A stretch of DNA of 64,000 bases from contig NZ_VKAB01000021.1 of assembly GCF_009769385.1 (NCBI RefSeq), forward strand, positions 124,001 through 188,000. The letters are read 5' to 3'. The DNA is from Saccharothrix deserti. Lineage in GTDB: Bacteria > Actinomycetota > Actinomycetes > Mycobacteriales > Pseudonocardiaceae. The first letter of the stretch is position 1; every line of letters starts with the position of its first letter. The position numbers and the translations under genes were made by a program. Shown piece after piece: positions 35,501 to 43,158 of this stretch. The notes beneath the pieces were generated by a model. The model saw nothing but the letters and a program-made list of their open reading frames with translations, was not told where the DNA came from and made no database searches.

Positions 35501-36118
35501 GCCGACCGCCGTGAACGCGTCGTCCTGCCCGACCACCTGTCGGTCAGCCAACTGGTCGAACTGGCCGCCGACCCGGACCTCCTCGCCCGCCGCCTGCGCC
35601 GCCCCCTGCCGTTCCCGCCGAACCCGCTGGCCCGCCGGGGCACCGCGTTCCACACCTGGCTGGAACAGCGGTTCGGCGCGAGCCGGCTCTTCGACCTGGA
35701 CGAACTCCCCGGCGCGGCCGACGAGGGCGCGGCGCCGGACGCCGACCTCACCCGCCTGCAGGAGGCGTTCCTGGCCAGCGGCTGGGCCGACCGCGTCCCG
35801 CACGACGTCGAGGTGCCGTTCGAAGCGGAGATCGACGGCCTGTCCGTGCGCGGCCGGATGGACGCCGTGTTCGCCGACGACGACGGCGGCTGGACCGTGG
35901 TCGACTGGAAGACCGGCGCCGTGCCGGACGGAGACCGGCTGCCCGCGCTGTCGGTGCAGCTCGCGGCGTACCGGTTGGCGTGGGCGGCACTGACCGGCAC
36001 GCCGGTGGAGAAGGTGCGGGCGGCGTTCCACTACGTCCGCCAGGACCACACGCTGCGCCCGGCGGACCTGCTGGACGTGGACGGCCTGCGCGAGCTGATC
36101 CGCTCGATCCCGAACTAG
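32537..36118 (+). CDS. adnB: Helicase-nuclease subunit AdnB
   Basis: The 1193-residue partner of AdnA has a full set of motor motifs: Walker A AGAGAGKT at 53-60, TFTRKAARQL, Walker B VLLDEYQDTG, GDPAQAIYGWRGA, TMHSAKGLEW and VALTRSEHSLLV. The C-terminal nuclease site is GRMDAVFADDDGGWTVVDWK. Between motor and nuclease (about 858-960) lies a Pro/Asp-rich linker that makes it longer than mycobacterial AdnB. A repeat of the 26117-26303 family is embedded there in frame (35299-35364). The ATG at 32537 has only a very close CGGAG, so the exact start is uncertain. Confidence 0.92.
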   Translation: MRDVVVPGGVERAGEPVALASPFEVAEALGLPKPTPEQAAVVAAPTAPALVVAGAGAGKTETMAARVVYLVANGFVTPDRVLGLTFTRKAARQLSDRVRARLRRLGGSPLLDRLDPSGERRAAVLTTEPVILTYHAYAGRLVGEHGLRLPVEPGVRLLTETAAWQLAHRVVSTWAEDIDTDKVPATVTGYLLALAGELGEHLVEPTALRKHAEWLCTIIESAPKTKRQGDGLPQSLQAVINAQRLRVNLLPLLEAYQARKRREAAMDFADQMSLAARLASEHPEVVRGERERYGAVLLDEYQDTGHAQRVLLRSLFGRGEPMPVTSVGDPAQAIYGWRGASAANLPRFVHDFPPAKKYGLLTSFRNPPEVLALANAVSAPLRAMGLDVDELRARDGAGPGDVRVALFNDVREELDWLADTVAAQWEAHLDTSDEPPTAAVLVRRRSDMANIAAALRERGLPVEVVGLGGLLDEPEVRDLSSALRVLVDPLAGTAAARLLTGSRWRIAAYDLAALWTRARDLAGAPSRQAVADDPLAVLADALPGEHAEQAGLADALDDPGDPTAYSAEGYRRIRRLGAELSALRRRLDQPLPELVADVERTLLLDIEAMARPGGVGRAHLDAFADVVNDFAAASPSATLPALLDYLYTAEQAEDGLEPGEVEVAENRVQVLTMHSAKGLEWHIVAVPHVVKDVFPGRKKSSSWLRSVAELPADLRGDAEDLPKLRIAPDANRKEVEEALVRHEDDFDARRLVEERRLLYVALTRSEHSLLVSGHWWGETGDKPKGPSAFLTEIRESVLAADHPPADIAHWAPRPADDDPNPLASQTKTAQWPTDPLGKRRAAVAEGAELVLAALERHLAQPPTPATPQPTDQDLPPEPPDDFPPDPLDSFDPSDPLDSLPSPEPPDEPDFEPPPDPLDDDPRESNTQVPRVEPPGAPSSTFASHIADAAEPEPESGHAVVEPDLIEQSDDPEGWARDVDVLLAERAAAADRRERVVLPDHLSVSQLVELAADPDLLARRLRRPLPFPPNPLARRGTAFHTWLEQRFGASRLFDLDELPGAADEGAAPDADLTRLQEAFLASGWADRVPHDVEVPFEAEIDGLSVRGRMDAVFADDDGGWTVVDWKTGAVPDGDRLPALSVQLAAYRLAWAALTGTPVEKVRAAFHYVRQDHTLRPADLLDVDGLRELIRSIPN
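35299..35364 (+). repeat. In-frame GAGTCGAAC-type repeat units inside adnB
   Basis: Three units (GAGTCGAACACTCAGG, GAGTCGAACCTCCAGG, GAGTTCTACATTCGCG) match the intergenic array at 26117-26303. They encode about 22 residues (ESNTQVPRVEPPGAPSSTFA) within the unstructured linker and do not break the frame. Confidence 0.8.
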
Positions 36119-36651
36119 GTGGTCACCCGCGCCTCGGCGGGCACTTCCTTCAGCACCCGGTCGTAGAGCACTTCCAGCAGCCAACGCCCGAACAGCGACG
36201 GCCCGAACTCGGTCGACCGGTCCTCCGGCGGCACCATCAGCTCGGCCGCGCCCGCGGCGTCCACCGCGACCACGCCGATGCCGTAGTAGTCCAGCTCGAT
36301 CAGCGGCCACGACTGCGCGCCCTGCGGCGCGGGCAGCACGACCGAGCAGGGCGCGAGCGTCATCAACGTCCCGCACGACTGCAACGCGCGGTCCACCGTG
36401 GACTCACCCACCAGCACACCGACCAGTTCGACCGCGGGAACGGGCAGCTGGTCGTGCGCGGCCGGCTCGAACCACGAGCGGAACCACGACGGGTCCGCCT
36501 GCGGCGGCCAGCCGTTCGCGCTGCGCCACTCGTGCACATCGGCACGAACCCGCACGACAGCCGACACCTGGTGGCCCAGCACGGCGACGTCGGGAACGAC
36601 GATGCCGCGCCAACCCAGCGCCGACGCGGCATGGTGGAGGAGCGGTTGCAC
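36115..36651 (-). CDS. Hypothetical protein
   Basis: This 178-residue protein has no recognised domain. It is mostly alpha/beta in character, with hydrophobic strands (VELVGVLVGE, LDYYGIGVVAVDAAGAAEL) and a C-terminal helix (FGRWLLEVLYDRVLKE). No signal peptide or membrane helix is seen. Its stop overlaps the convergent adnB stop by four bases. GTG 36651 is the first start in frame. Confidence 0.65.
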   Translation of the reverse strand: MQPLLHHAASALGWRGIVVPDVAVLGHQVSAVVRVRADVHEWRSANGWPPQADPSWFRSWFEPAAHDQLPVPAVELVGVLVGESTVDRALQSCGTLMTLAPCSVVLPAPQGAQSWPLIELDYYGIGVVAVDAAGAAELMVPPEDRSTEFGPSLFGRWLLEVLYDRVLKEVPAEARVTT

Positions 36652-36730
36652 TCGGGCATCCTAGGACTGGTTGCGGTTTCAATGACAGCCCCTCGGCCGC
36701 GCTGGGTGTCGAACCCAGTGCCGAGAGTGA

Positions 36731-37111
36731 TCAGGAAGTTGAGCGTCCCACGCGCAAGGCCCACAGGATGAGCGGCACCTGGAGCGGCAACCGGCCGTAG
36801 GCGACGGCCTTCACCCTGGGTGACTTCGTGCGGTAGTCGTAGGCCATCTTGACGTTGGCCGGGAACACCGCGGCGAAGAACCCGGCCGCCAGTTTCCCGC
36901 CGAGGCTGCGCGTGCGCGGCACGGCGACCGCCGCGGCCAACGCCACCTCGACGGCCCCGGACAGGTAGGTCCAGGTCCGAGGCTTGCCCGGCAGCGCACG
37001 CGGCACGATCGCGTCGTACGGCTTCGGCTTCGCGAAGTGCGTGACCCCGGCCGTGCCGAGCAGCCCGGCCAGCGCGAGCGCCGACCAGGATCGGGAACGA
37101 GTGGGTTCCAT
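36731..37111 (-). CDS. DoxX-like membrane protein
   Basis: The 126-residue protein has four hydrophobic stretches and the DoxX-family pattern GTAGVTHFAKPKPYDAIVPRAL near the start and LSGAVEVALAAAVAVP in the second helix. It is an integral membrane protein of the kind linked to thiol or redox balance in mycobacteria; the precise role is unknown. It is divergent from the M20 peptidase gene, 59 bp away. Confidence 0.82.
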   Translation of the reverse strand: MEPTRSRSWSALALAGLLGTAGVTHFAKPKPYDAIVPRALPGKPRTWTYLSGAVEVALAAAVAVPRTRSLGGKLAAGFFAAVFPANVKMAYDYRTKSPRVKAVAYGRLPLQVPLILWALRVGRSTS

Positions 37112-37156
37112 AGGACCCACCCTGTCATGTCGGCCGCCGCCCGGCGCTCCCAGGGT

Positions 37157-37162
37157 TATCCT
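37157..37162 (+). promoter_or_regulatory. -10 element TATCCT of a leaderless promoter
   Basis: TATCCT lies eight bases before the GTG at 37171 with no Shine-Dalgarno sequence between. Confidence 0.5.
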
Positions 37163-37170
37163 CCCGCACC

Positions 37171-38583
37171 GTGAGCGGTGATTCTGAAAATCCCGAACAT
37201 GCGGAACGGGTGGCAGTCGCCGCGCTCGTCGACGACTTCCTGGTCGGTCTGCGCGAATGGCTGGCCATCCCGTCGATCGGCGGCGACCCGGCGCACCACG
37301 TCGACGTCGACGCCTCCGCGCGCTGGCTCGCCGAGACGTTGCGCGGTGACGGCTGGCCCGACGTCCGGGTCTGGGACGAAGGGCCCGCGCTGCCCGCCGT
37401 GTACGCGTGCTGGCCCGCCGCCGACCCCGACGCGCCGACCGTGCTGGTCTACGGCCACCACGACGTGCAGCCGGTCGACCCGGTGGAGCAGTGGCAACAC
37501 CCGCCGTTCGAGGCGACGTTGGTCGGCGAAGAGCTGTTCGGACGGGGTGCCAGCGACGACAAGGGGCAGGTCGCGATGCACCTGCTCGGCGTCAAGGCGC
37601 ACCTCGCGGCGACCGGTGCGGCACAGCCGGCGGTGACGCTCAAGTTGTTCGTCGAAGGCGAGGAGGAGTCCGGTTCGCCGCACCTGACCCGGCTCCTCGA
37701 CGCGCACCGCGACGAGCTCGCGTGCGACCTGGTCGTGTTCACCGACACACCGCTGTACGGGCGCGACGCGCCGACGATCTGCACCGGCCAGCGCGGCGTG
37801 TACGGCGCGGAGGTCGTGTTCACCGGTGGCACGTCCGACGTGCACTCCGGTCGTGCGGGCGGCAGCGTCCCCAACCCGGCGACCGCCATCGCCCGACTCG
37901 TGGCCGCGCTCCACGACTCCGACGGACGCGTGCGGCTGCGCGACTTCTACACCGACGTGACGGAACCCACTGCGGCCGAACGCGCCGACTACGCCGCGTT
38001 GCCGTTCGACGAGGCGGTGTGGCTCGCGAACGCGGGCGGTGCGCAGGGCCTGGCCGGCGAGCCCGGCTGGTCGACTTTGGAACGCGTGTGGGTGCGCCCG
38101 ACCGCCGAGGTCAACGGCATCCACGGCGGCTACACCGGGCCCGGCCTGAAGACCATCGTGCCCGCGCAGGCGTCGGTGAAGCTGTCGTTCCGGCTCGTGC
38201 CCGACCAGCGGCCCGAACGGGTCGCCGACGCGTTGCGCGAGTTCGTCGTCAAGCACACCCCTGCCGGGCTGCACGCCGAGGTGATCGCACGCGGTGACGG
38301 CGTGCCGCCCTATGCGGTGGATGTGTCACACCCGGCGGTGGGCGCGGTCCGTGATGCGGTGCAGGCCGCGTTCGAGCAGCCGGTGAGGTTCAGCCGAACG
38401 GGTGGCTCCGGCCCCGCGGCCCTGCTGCACGGCTGGCTCGGTGTGCCCGTTGTGTACCTCGGTGCGACGTTGCCGGATGATCGGATCCACGCGCCCAACG
38501 AGCGCGTCGTCGTGCCGCTGCTGCTCCGCGGCGCCGAGGCCGCCGCACGGCTGTGGCGGCTACTCCCGGAGAGGTTGTCATGA
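37171..38583 (+). CDS. M20-family metallodipeptidase
   Basis: The 470-residue enzyme belongs to the CNDP/ArgE/DapE superfamily. Zinc ligands and catalytic residues are seen in YGHHDVQP (His96 or 97, Asp98), GASDDKGQ (Asp129), EGEEESGS (Glu164 and Glu165), VFTDTP and IHAPNE (His near 437). A lid domain interrupts the catalytic domain from about 205 to 320. It probably hydrolyses dipeptides or aminoacyl amides in the cytoplasm. Its stop overlaps the channel gene start (ATGA). Confidence 0.9.
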   Translation: MSGDSENPEHAERVAVAALVDDFLVGLREWLAIPSIGGDPAHHVDVDASARWLAETLRGDGWPDVRVWDEGPALPAVYACWPAADPDAPTVLVYGHHDVQPVDPVEQWQHPPFEATLVGEELFGRGASDDKGQVAMHLLGVKAHLAATGAAQPAVTLKLFVEGEEESGSPHLTRLLDAHRDELACDLVVFTDTPLYGRDAPTICTGQRGVYGAEVVFTGGTSDVHSGRAGGSVPNPATAIARLVAALHDSDGRVRLRDFYTDVTEPTAAERADYAALPFDEAVWLANAGGAQGLAGEPGWSTLERVWVRPTAEVNGIHGGYTGPGLKTIVPAQASVKLSFRLVPDQRPERVADALREFVVKHTPAGLHAEVIARGDGVPPYAVDVSHPAVGAVRDAVQAAFEQPVRFSRTGGSGPAALLHGWLGVPVVYLGATLPDDRIHAPNERVVVPLLLRGAEAAARLWRLLPERLS

Positions 38584-39647
38584 TCCGCCACTTCCGCCCG
38601 GGTGAAACGCTGGCCGACCGGCCCGGACATTCACTCGTCGGTGTGATCAGGATGCCGGACGTGGTGCAGAGCCCGGTCCGCGCGATCCTGAAACGGGTCA
38701 TCGGCGCGCTCACCGCGCTGTTCGCCGCCGTCCTGATCGTGTACCTCGACCGTGACGGTTACCGCGATGTCAACGGTGACGGACTGTCCTTGCTGGACGC
38801 CATCTACTACGCCACCGTGTCGTTGTCGACCACCGGATACGGTGACATCGCCCCGGCCAGCTCCTCGGCCCGGCTGGTCAACGTCCTGGTGATCACCCCG
38901 TTGCGGGTGCTGTTCCTCATCGTCCTGGTCGGTACGACCCTCGAAGTGCTCACCGAGCGTTCGCGACAGGCGCTGCGCATCCAAAAGTGGAGGACCAAGG
39001 TGCGGGACCACGTGGTCGTCATCGGGTACGGCACGAAAGGCCGGTCCGCCGTCAGTGCCCTGATGGGCGACGGTGTGGAAGCGGGCTCGATCGTCGTGGT
39101 CGACACCGCCCAGGACTCCCTCGACGCGGCGTCGGCCATCGGCCTGGTCACCGTGCACGGTTCGGGAACGAGCAACGACGTCCTCCGCGTAGCAGGCGTT
39201 CCCCGTGCGCGGGCGGTGGTCGTAGCGGCGAACCGGGACGACACAGCGGTCCTGGTAACCCTCACCGCTCGCGAGTTGGCGCCGAAGGCCCAGATCGTCG
39301 CGTCGGTCCGGGAGCGCGAGAACGAGCACTTGCTGCGCCAGTCCGGCGCCGACTCGGTGGTGGTGTCCAGCGAGACCGCAGGCCGCTTGCTGGGCATGGC
39401 CACCGCCACCCCGTCCGTGGTCGACATGGTGGAGGACCTGCTGACTCCCGACGCAGGCCTCTCCATCGCGGAACGCGACGTCGAACCGTCCGAGATCGGC
39501 GGCTCACCCCGCCACCTGCCGGACATCGTGCTGGGCGTGGTGCGCGACGGCACCCTGTACCGGGTGGACGCCCCGGAGGCCGACGCCGTAGAAGCGGGCG
39601 ACCGCCTCCTCTACGTCAAAAAGGTAACCCCGCCAAAGGAAGCCTGA
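38580..39647 (+). CDS. Potassium channel with TrkA-N (RCK) domain
   Basis: The 355-residue protein has two membrane helices (about 39-56 and 100-120) flanking a pore loop with the selectivity filter TTGYGD at 84-89. A cytoplasmic TrkA-N domain with the nucleotide-binding motif VVVIGYGTKGRSAV and a TrkA-C-like tail follow. It should form a tetrameric potassium channel gated by ligand or nucleotide. In M. tuberculosis the homologue lies beside adnB (Rv3200c, from memory); here a peptidase, DoxX and a hypothetical gene intervene. Confidence 0.93.
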   Translation: MIRHFRPGETLADRPGHSLVGVIRMPDVVQSPVRAILKRVIGALTALFAAVLIVYLDRDGYRDVNGDGLSLLDAIYYATVSLSTTGYGDIAPASSSARLVNVLVITPLRVLFLIVLVGTTLEVLTERSRQALRIQKWRTKVRDHVVVIGYGTKGRSAVSALMGDGVEAGSIVVVDTAQDSLDAASAIGLVTVHGSGTSNDVLRVAGVPRARAVVVAANRDDTAVLVTLTARELAPKAQIVASVRERENEHLLRQSGADSVVVSSETAGRLLGMATATPSVVDMVEDLLTPDAGLSIAERDVEPSEIGGSPRHLPDIVLGVVRDGTLYRVDAPEADAVEAGDRLLYVKKVTPPKEA

Positions 39648-39677
39648 CCCACTCCCACCTCCGCCCGCGCCACACGC

Positions 39678-41309
39678 TCAATCCACCAACGGAATCCGCG
39701 CCTCGAACGCGGCCCCGGAAACCCTCACGCCTGCCGGCCCCGTCACGTCCGCACCGACCGCGTCCGCCGGCCCCGACAGCCCCGCCGTCTCTGCCATCGC
39801 GACGCGCGCGACGGGTGCATCCGTCGCCATGCCGGACGCGCCTGCCACGTGCGGGCCGCCGACCCCGGCTGCAGTCGGCTCGCCGCCGATCGCATCTGCT
39901 GTCGGCTCGCCGCCGATCCCGCCTGCCGTCGGCTCGCTGTCCGTCGCACTCGCCGTCGGTGCGCTGCGGTGGCCGCCGGAGGTCGCGCCGGTGGGTTTCG
40001 CGCCGCTGGGCCTGGTGGTGTCGGCGGGCTTCGTGACGGGCGGGGCGAAGTGGTTGTGGCTCTGGCCGTGGCTGCGTCGTGCCTCGGCGGGGTCGATGCA
40101 CGACAGCTCCCCGCCGTGCGCCCGCACCACGCCACGGGCGATCGGCAGCCCGAGGCCCGACCCGCCGGAGCGCTCGTCCCGAGCCTCGTCGAGCCGCACC
40201 AACCGGTCGAAGATCCGTTCACGGTCCTCCGGCAGGACACCCGGCCCGTTGTCGGACACGACCAGCAGCGCGAAGCTGCCGGCCTTCGACACCCGCAGCC
40301 GCACCCGGCCCGACGGCCCGGTGGCCTGGCGAGCGTTGTCGGCAAGGTTGGCCAGCACCTGCGCCAACCGCTGCGGATCGCCCGAGACGAACGCCGACTC
40401 ACCTTCGGCCGCGATGTCGAAGTCGGGCGCGAGCAACCGCGTCCGCCCCACCTCGGCCTCGGCCAACGCCAGCAGGTCCACCCGTTCCCGGTACAGCTCG
40501 AGTCCCGCCTCGATCCTCGCCAACGCCAGCAGGTCGTCCACCAGCCGCCCGGCCCGTCGCGACTCCCGCACCAGCAGCAGGTTCAACCGCTCCCGCTCCT
40601 CGGCACTGGCGGTCTGCATCAAGGCCTCGGCGACCGCCTGCACACCCGCGATGGGCGTCCGCAGCTCGTGCGCCGCGTCGGCCACGAACCGTTTCGTCCG
40701 CTCCTCTGATCCCTCCAACGAGTCCAACATGTCGTCGAACGCGGCCGCCGTCCGACCGAGTTCGTTGTCCGCCTGCGACGGGTTGAGCCGGTATCCCCGG
40801 TGACCTCGGGCGATCGAACGGGCCAGCGTGGTCATCGTGTCCAGAGGCGCCAAGGCCCGCCGGACCACCCACACCATCGCCACCGCCGTCACCGCCAACG
40901 CACCGATGCCGACCAGCAGCAACAACCGCCGCAACCGCGCCTGCGCGGCCGTGATCACCGACGACTCGGCGTACACCGTGATCTTCGACCCGTCGACCAA
41001 TTCCCGACTGACCTCGTTCGCCACCTCCTCATCCGGTGCTTTCCCGAACACCGTCCCGTCCGGCATGACCAGCCGGACCTCTACACCCCGGCCATCCAGC
41101 CGGTTCACCAGATCCGCCCCGCGCACCCGCTGCTTGACCAGCTGCTGCGCGACCCGCGACTTCTCCAGCAACGCGGTGTCGACATCCCGCTTGGACTGGG
41201 CCGCGAACAGCGCGTCCACCAACAACACGACCCCGATCAGCACCACGCCGAGCACGCCGATCGCGGAGAGCGTGACCCGTCGGCGCAGCGAGACGGTCCG
41301 CAGGCTCAC
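39678..41309 (-). CDS. Sensor histidine kinase with a repetitive insertion in the ATPase domain
   Basis: The 543-residue kinase has two membrane helices (about 14-36 and 130-149) around a small outer sensor domain, a HAMP domain, the H-box with His214 (DAAHELRTP), N-box near 321 (NLADNARQ) and G-boxes DNGPG near 353 and GGSGLGLPI near 382. After GGELSCID near 406, the ATPase domain is interrupted by about 120 residues rich in Ala, Gly, Pro and Thr with repeated GGEPTA units. The final strand (GAAFEARIPLV) returns only at the end. Its GTG overlaps the regulator stop. Confidence 0.9.
   Translation of the reverse strand: MSLRTVSLRRRVTLSAIGVLGVVLIGVVLLVDALFAAQSKRDVDTALLEKSRVAQQLVKQRVRGADLVNRLDGRGVEVRLVMPDGTVFGKAPDEEVANEVSRELVDGSKITVYAESSVITAAQARLRRLLLLVGIGALAVTAVAMVWVVRRALAPLDTMTTLARSIARGHRGYRLNPSQADNELGRTAAAFDDMLDSLEGSEERTKRFVADAAHELRTPIAGVQAVAEALMQTASAEERERLNLLLVRESRRAGRLVDDLLALARIEAGLELYRERVDLLALAEAEVGRTRLLAPDFDIAAEGESAFVSGDPQRLAQVLANLADNARQATGPSGRVRLRVSKAGSFALLVVSDNGPGVLPEDRERIFDRLVRLDEARDERSGGSGLGLPIARGVVRAHGGELSCIDPAEARRSHGQSHNHFAPPVTKPADTTRPSGAKPTGATSGGHRSAPTASATDSEPTAGGIGGEPTADAIGGEPTAAGVGGPHVAGASGMATDAPVARVAMAETAGLSGPADAVGADVTGPAGVRVSGAAFEARIPLVD
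39874..39960. repeat. 27-bp tandem repeat inside the histidine kinase gene
   Basis: Three units starting GTCGGCTCGCCGCCGATC at 39874, 39901 and (diverged) 39928, plus the start of a fourth, encode the GGEPTA-type repeats on the minus strand. The period of nine codons keeps the frame. Confidence 0.8.
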
Positions 41310-41983
41310 GTCTCGTCCGCCCTGAGCACGTAACCGAGGCCGCGCACCGTGTGCAGCAACCGCGGACCGTGCTCCTCCAACTTCCGGCGCAGGGCGCTGA
41401 CGTGCACCTCCACCAGATTCGGGTCGTAGTCCTCGTACCCCCACACCGCGGTGAGGATCTGCGTCTTGCCCACCACCCGCCCCCGCTGCGCGGCCAGGTA
41501 GCGCAGCAGACGCAGCTCGGTGGCGGTCAACTCGACCGGCACGTCGCCCCGCATCACCACCGCGGAGTCGGCGTCCACCACCAGGTCGCCGATCTGCACG
41601 GTCGACGGCGTCCGCCCCAGCCGCCGCAACACCGCACTCACCCGGGCGACCAGCTCGGCCAGCACGAACGGCTTCACCACGTAGTCGTCCGCACCCCGAT
41701 CGAGCCCACGCAGCCGATCGGACACCCCGTCCCGGGCGGTCAACATCACCACCCCGGCCCCACTGGTCCGCCGGATGACCTCCAGGAGCATGAAGCCGTC
41801 CCGACCCGGCAGCATCACGTCGAGCACCACCAGATCCGGGCGGAACCGGGCCAACTCGCCTTCCAGATCACGGCCGTCCGGGCGTACCTGCACCTGGTAA
41901 CCCGCATCCCGCAGGGCGGAGCTCACCGCGGCGCCAATCGCCTCCGCGTCCTCGATCACCAGCACCCTGGCAGCAGTCGACAC
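41306..41983 (-). CDS. OmpR-family response regulator
   Basis: The 225-residue regulator has a receiver domain with phospho-acceptor Asp55 in LDVMLPG, the acidic pair at EDAE near residue 11 and Lys near 105 in VVKPF. The winged helix follows (LTATELRLLRYLA ... VEVHVSALRRKL ... VRGLGYVL). It overlaps its kinase by GTGA. GTG 41983 abuts GAGGAG, so the real start could lie slightly up- or downstream. It is divergent from the broken DUF5666-like gene. Confidence 0.9.
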   Translation of the reverse strand: MSTAARVLVIEDAEAIGAAVSSALRDAGYQVQVRPDGRDLEGELARFRPDLVVLDVMLPGRDGFMLLEVIRRTSGAGVVMLTARDGVSDRLRGLDRGADDYVVKPFVLAELVARVSAVLRRLGRTPSTVQIGDLVVDADSAVVMRGDVPVELTATELRLLRYLAAQRGRVVGKTQILTAVWGYEDYDPNLVEVHVSALRRKLEEHGPRLLHTVRGLGYVLRADET

Positions 41984-42156
41984 CTCCTCATTCTGCGTCC
42001 CGGCGTGCGTCACGGAGGTGAGGCCGCGACAAGCGTGAACAAATCCCAACCATGGCCGGACATGCCCTCCTCACAGCCCGCGAGCAGCCGCTGACATCCC
42101 GCCGGCGTCCAGCCCGCGTCGCCATGCTCGTCACGGGTGGCGCGGCCGCGACGAGC

Positions 42157-42200
42157 CTGAACAACCGTGCCGCTGAACAACCGTGCCGCTGAACAGCGGC
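42157..42200. repeat. 16-bp tandem repeat
   Basis: CTGAACAACCGTGCCG occurs twice in tandem at 42157-42172 and 42173-42188, with a third partial unit (CTGAACAGCGGC). It lies in the gap between the response regulator and the broken gene. Confidence 0.8.
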
Positions 42201-42273
42201 ACCGCCCGGCACTGGTGGCATCGCGGCCCTTCGGCGCCCCGGTGCGGGCGGACGGCGCGTCGAAGGTCGGGCG

Positions 42274-42591
42274 ATGCGGCGGGCACTGCGTTCCTGGGCG
42301 GGTGTGATGGGTGGCTGGGCTGGTGCGTGGCCAGGTGGATGCGTGGCCAGGTGGGTGCGGGTCGAGGACGGCAAGGCGCTCACGGTGGCCGTGCCCTGGG
42401 CGCGCGATCGAGGCACGGTGACCGCGCTGGGCGGAGACCGGGCCACCGGGGTCGCGACCGACGGCTCCACTCGCGCCCTGGATCTCTAAGCCGTGGCGGA
42501 CAAGCCCAAGGTCGGAGATCTCGTCGCCGTGCGCGGTACGGCATCCGGCGATGTGCTCGCGGTCGAACGGTTTCGGTGGGTTTCGCGGTGA
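42274..42591 (+). pseudogene. Broken DUF5666-like gene with an in-frame stop
   Basis: Two parts of one reading frame resemble a DUF5666 domain: RGTVTALGGDRATGVATDGS ends at a TAA (42487-42489) and resumes in the same frame as VADKPKVGDLVAVRGTASGD, closing at TGA 42591. The stop splits a strand-turn-strand unit that normally runs on. Upstream sequence from ATG 42274 is low-complexity and carries a 16-bp duplication at 42324-42355, so the signal peptide is lost. DUF5666 proteins often lie beside OmpR-type two-component systems, as here. The identification rests on motif memory only. Confidence 0.5.
42324..42355. repeat. 16-bp tandem duplication
   Basis: TGCGTGGCCAGGTGG occurs at 42324-42338 and again at 42340-42354, with period 16. 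It lies inside the broken DUF5666-like gene and shifts its frame. Confidence 0.8.
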
Positions 42592-42609
42592 GGTTCATGG
42601 GGACTAGTT

Positions 42610-42625
42610 TCGAACACGAGTTCGA
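42610..42625. promoter_or_regulatory. LexA (SOS) box
   Basis: TCGAAC-ACGA-GTTCGA matches exactly the mycobacterial LexA consensus TCGAAC-N4-GTTCGA. It lies 95 bp before the GTG of the membrane protein gene at 42721 (or 29 bp before a possible TTG start at 42655). Confidence 0.8.
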
Positions 42626-42720
42626 GGGTGTGCAAGATCACGATCAGGTGATGTTTGGCGGTGGAGAACACCCATCGGCCCCCACGACAACCAACCACTC
42701 CGTCTGCGACCATCCACGAT

Positions 42721-43158
42721 GTGGCGGTTCCGCGAAGCCCGGTCAGATGGGCGCTGGTCCTGCTGGTCGTGGGGCCGGTAGGCGTCGCGGCAGCGGTCGC
42801 GTTGTGGTGGCCGCGCACATCAACCGAGGTCGAACGGGTCGCCGCCACCGTCGTCGCCCCCGCCTCCTGCGGCGGTGCGGAAGCCTACGACCGGGTCGAA
42901 CTGAAGATCGGTGACGAGACCCACACCGCGAAACTCGACGGCTGCGGCCATCAGCAGAACGAGGTGGTGGAAGTCGTCGTCCCCGCCGACACCAGCGGCG
43001 AGTTCATCGTCCAAGACGCCGCCAGCACCCCCGTCGGCATGCCGTTCGACGCCAGGCTGACCACGATGCTGATGTGCCTGAGCGGCCTCGCCGGCGGTCT
43101 CTACGCCTACCTGCTGACCAGGCGCGCTCAGCCGACGGCGTCCGCCGGAGCCGCATAG
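42721..43158 (+). CDS. Small membrane protein, probably SOS-regulated
   Basis: The 145-residue protein has a membrane helix near the start (about 9-29, ALVLLVVGPVGVAAAVALWW), an outer domain of about 75 residues with two cysteines (near 48 and 73) that could pair, and a second helix (about 114-133) followed by RRAQP. No family is recognised with confidence; it has the general build of DUF3592-like proteins. The LexA box upstream suggests induction by DNA damage. Small SOS-induced membrane proteins can block division (SidA, DivS), but nothing here proves that. Its end overlaps the convergent peptidase gene by 31 bp. Confidence 0.7.
   Translation: MAVPRSPVRWALVLLVVGPVGVAAAVALWWPRTSTEVERVAATVVAPASCGGAEAYDRVELKIGDETHTAKLDGCGHQQNEVVEVVVPADTSGEFIVQDAASTPVGMPFDARLTTMLMCLSGLAGGLYAYLLTRRAQPTASAGAA

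Noticed and set aside
42183-42914. Long plus-strand frame of 243 residues
   Set aside because: It is Arg/Gly-rich and out of frame with both the DUF5666-like remnant and the membrane protein.
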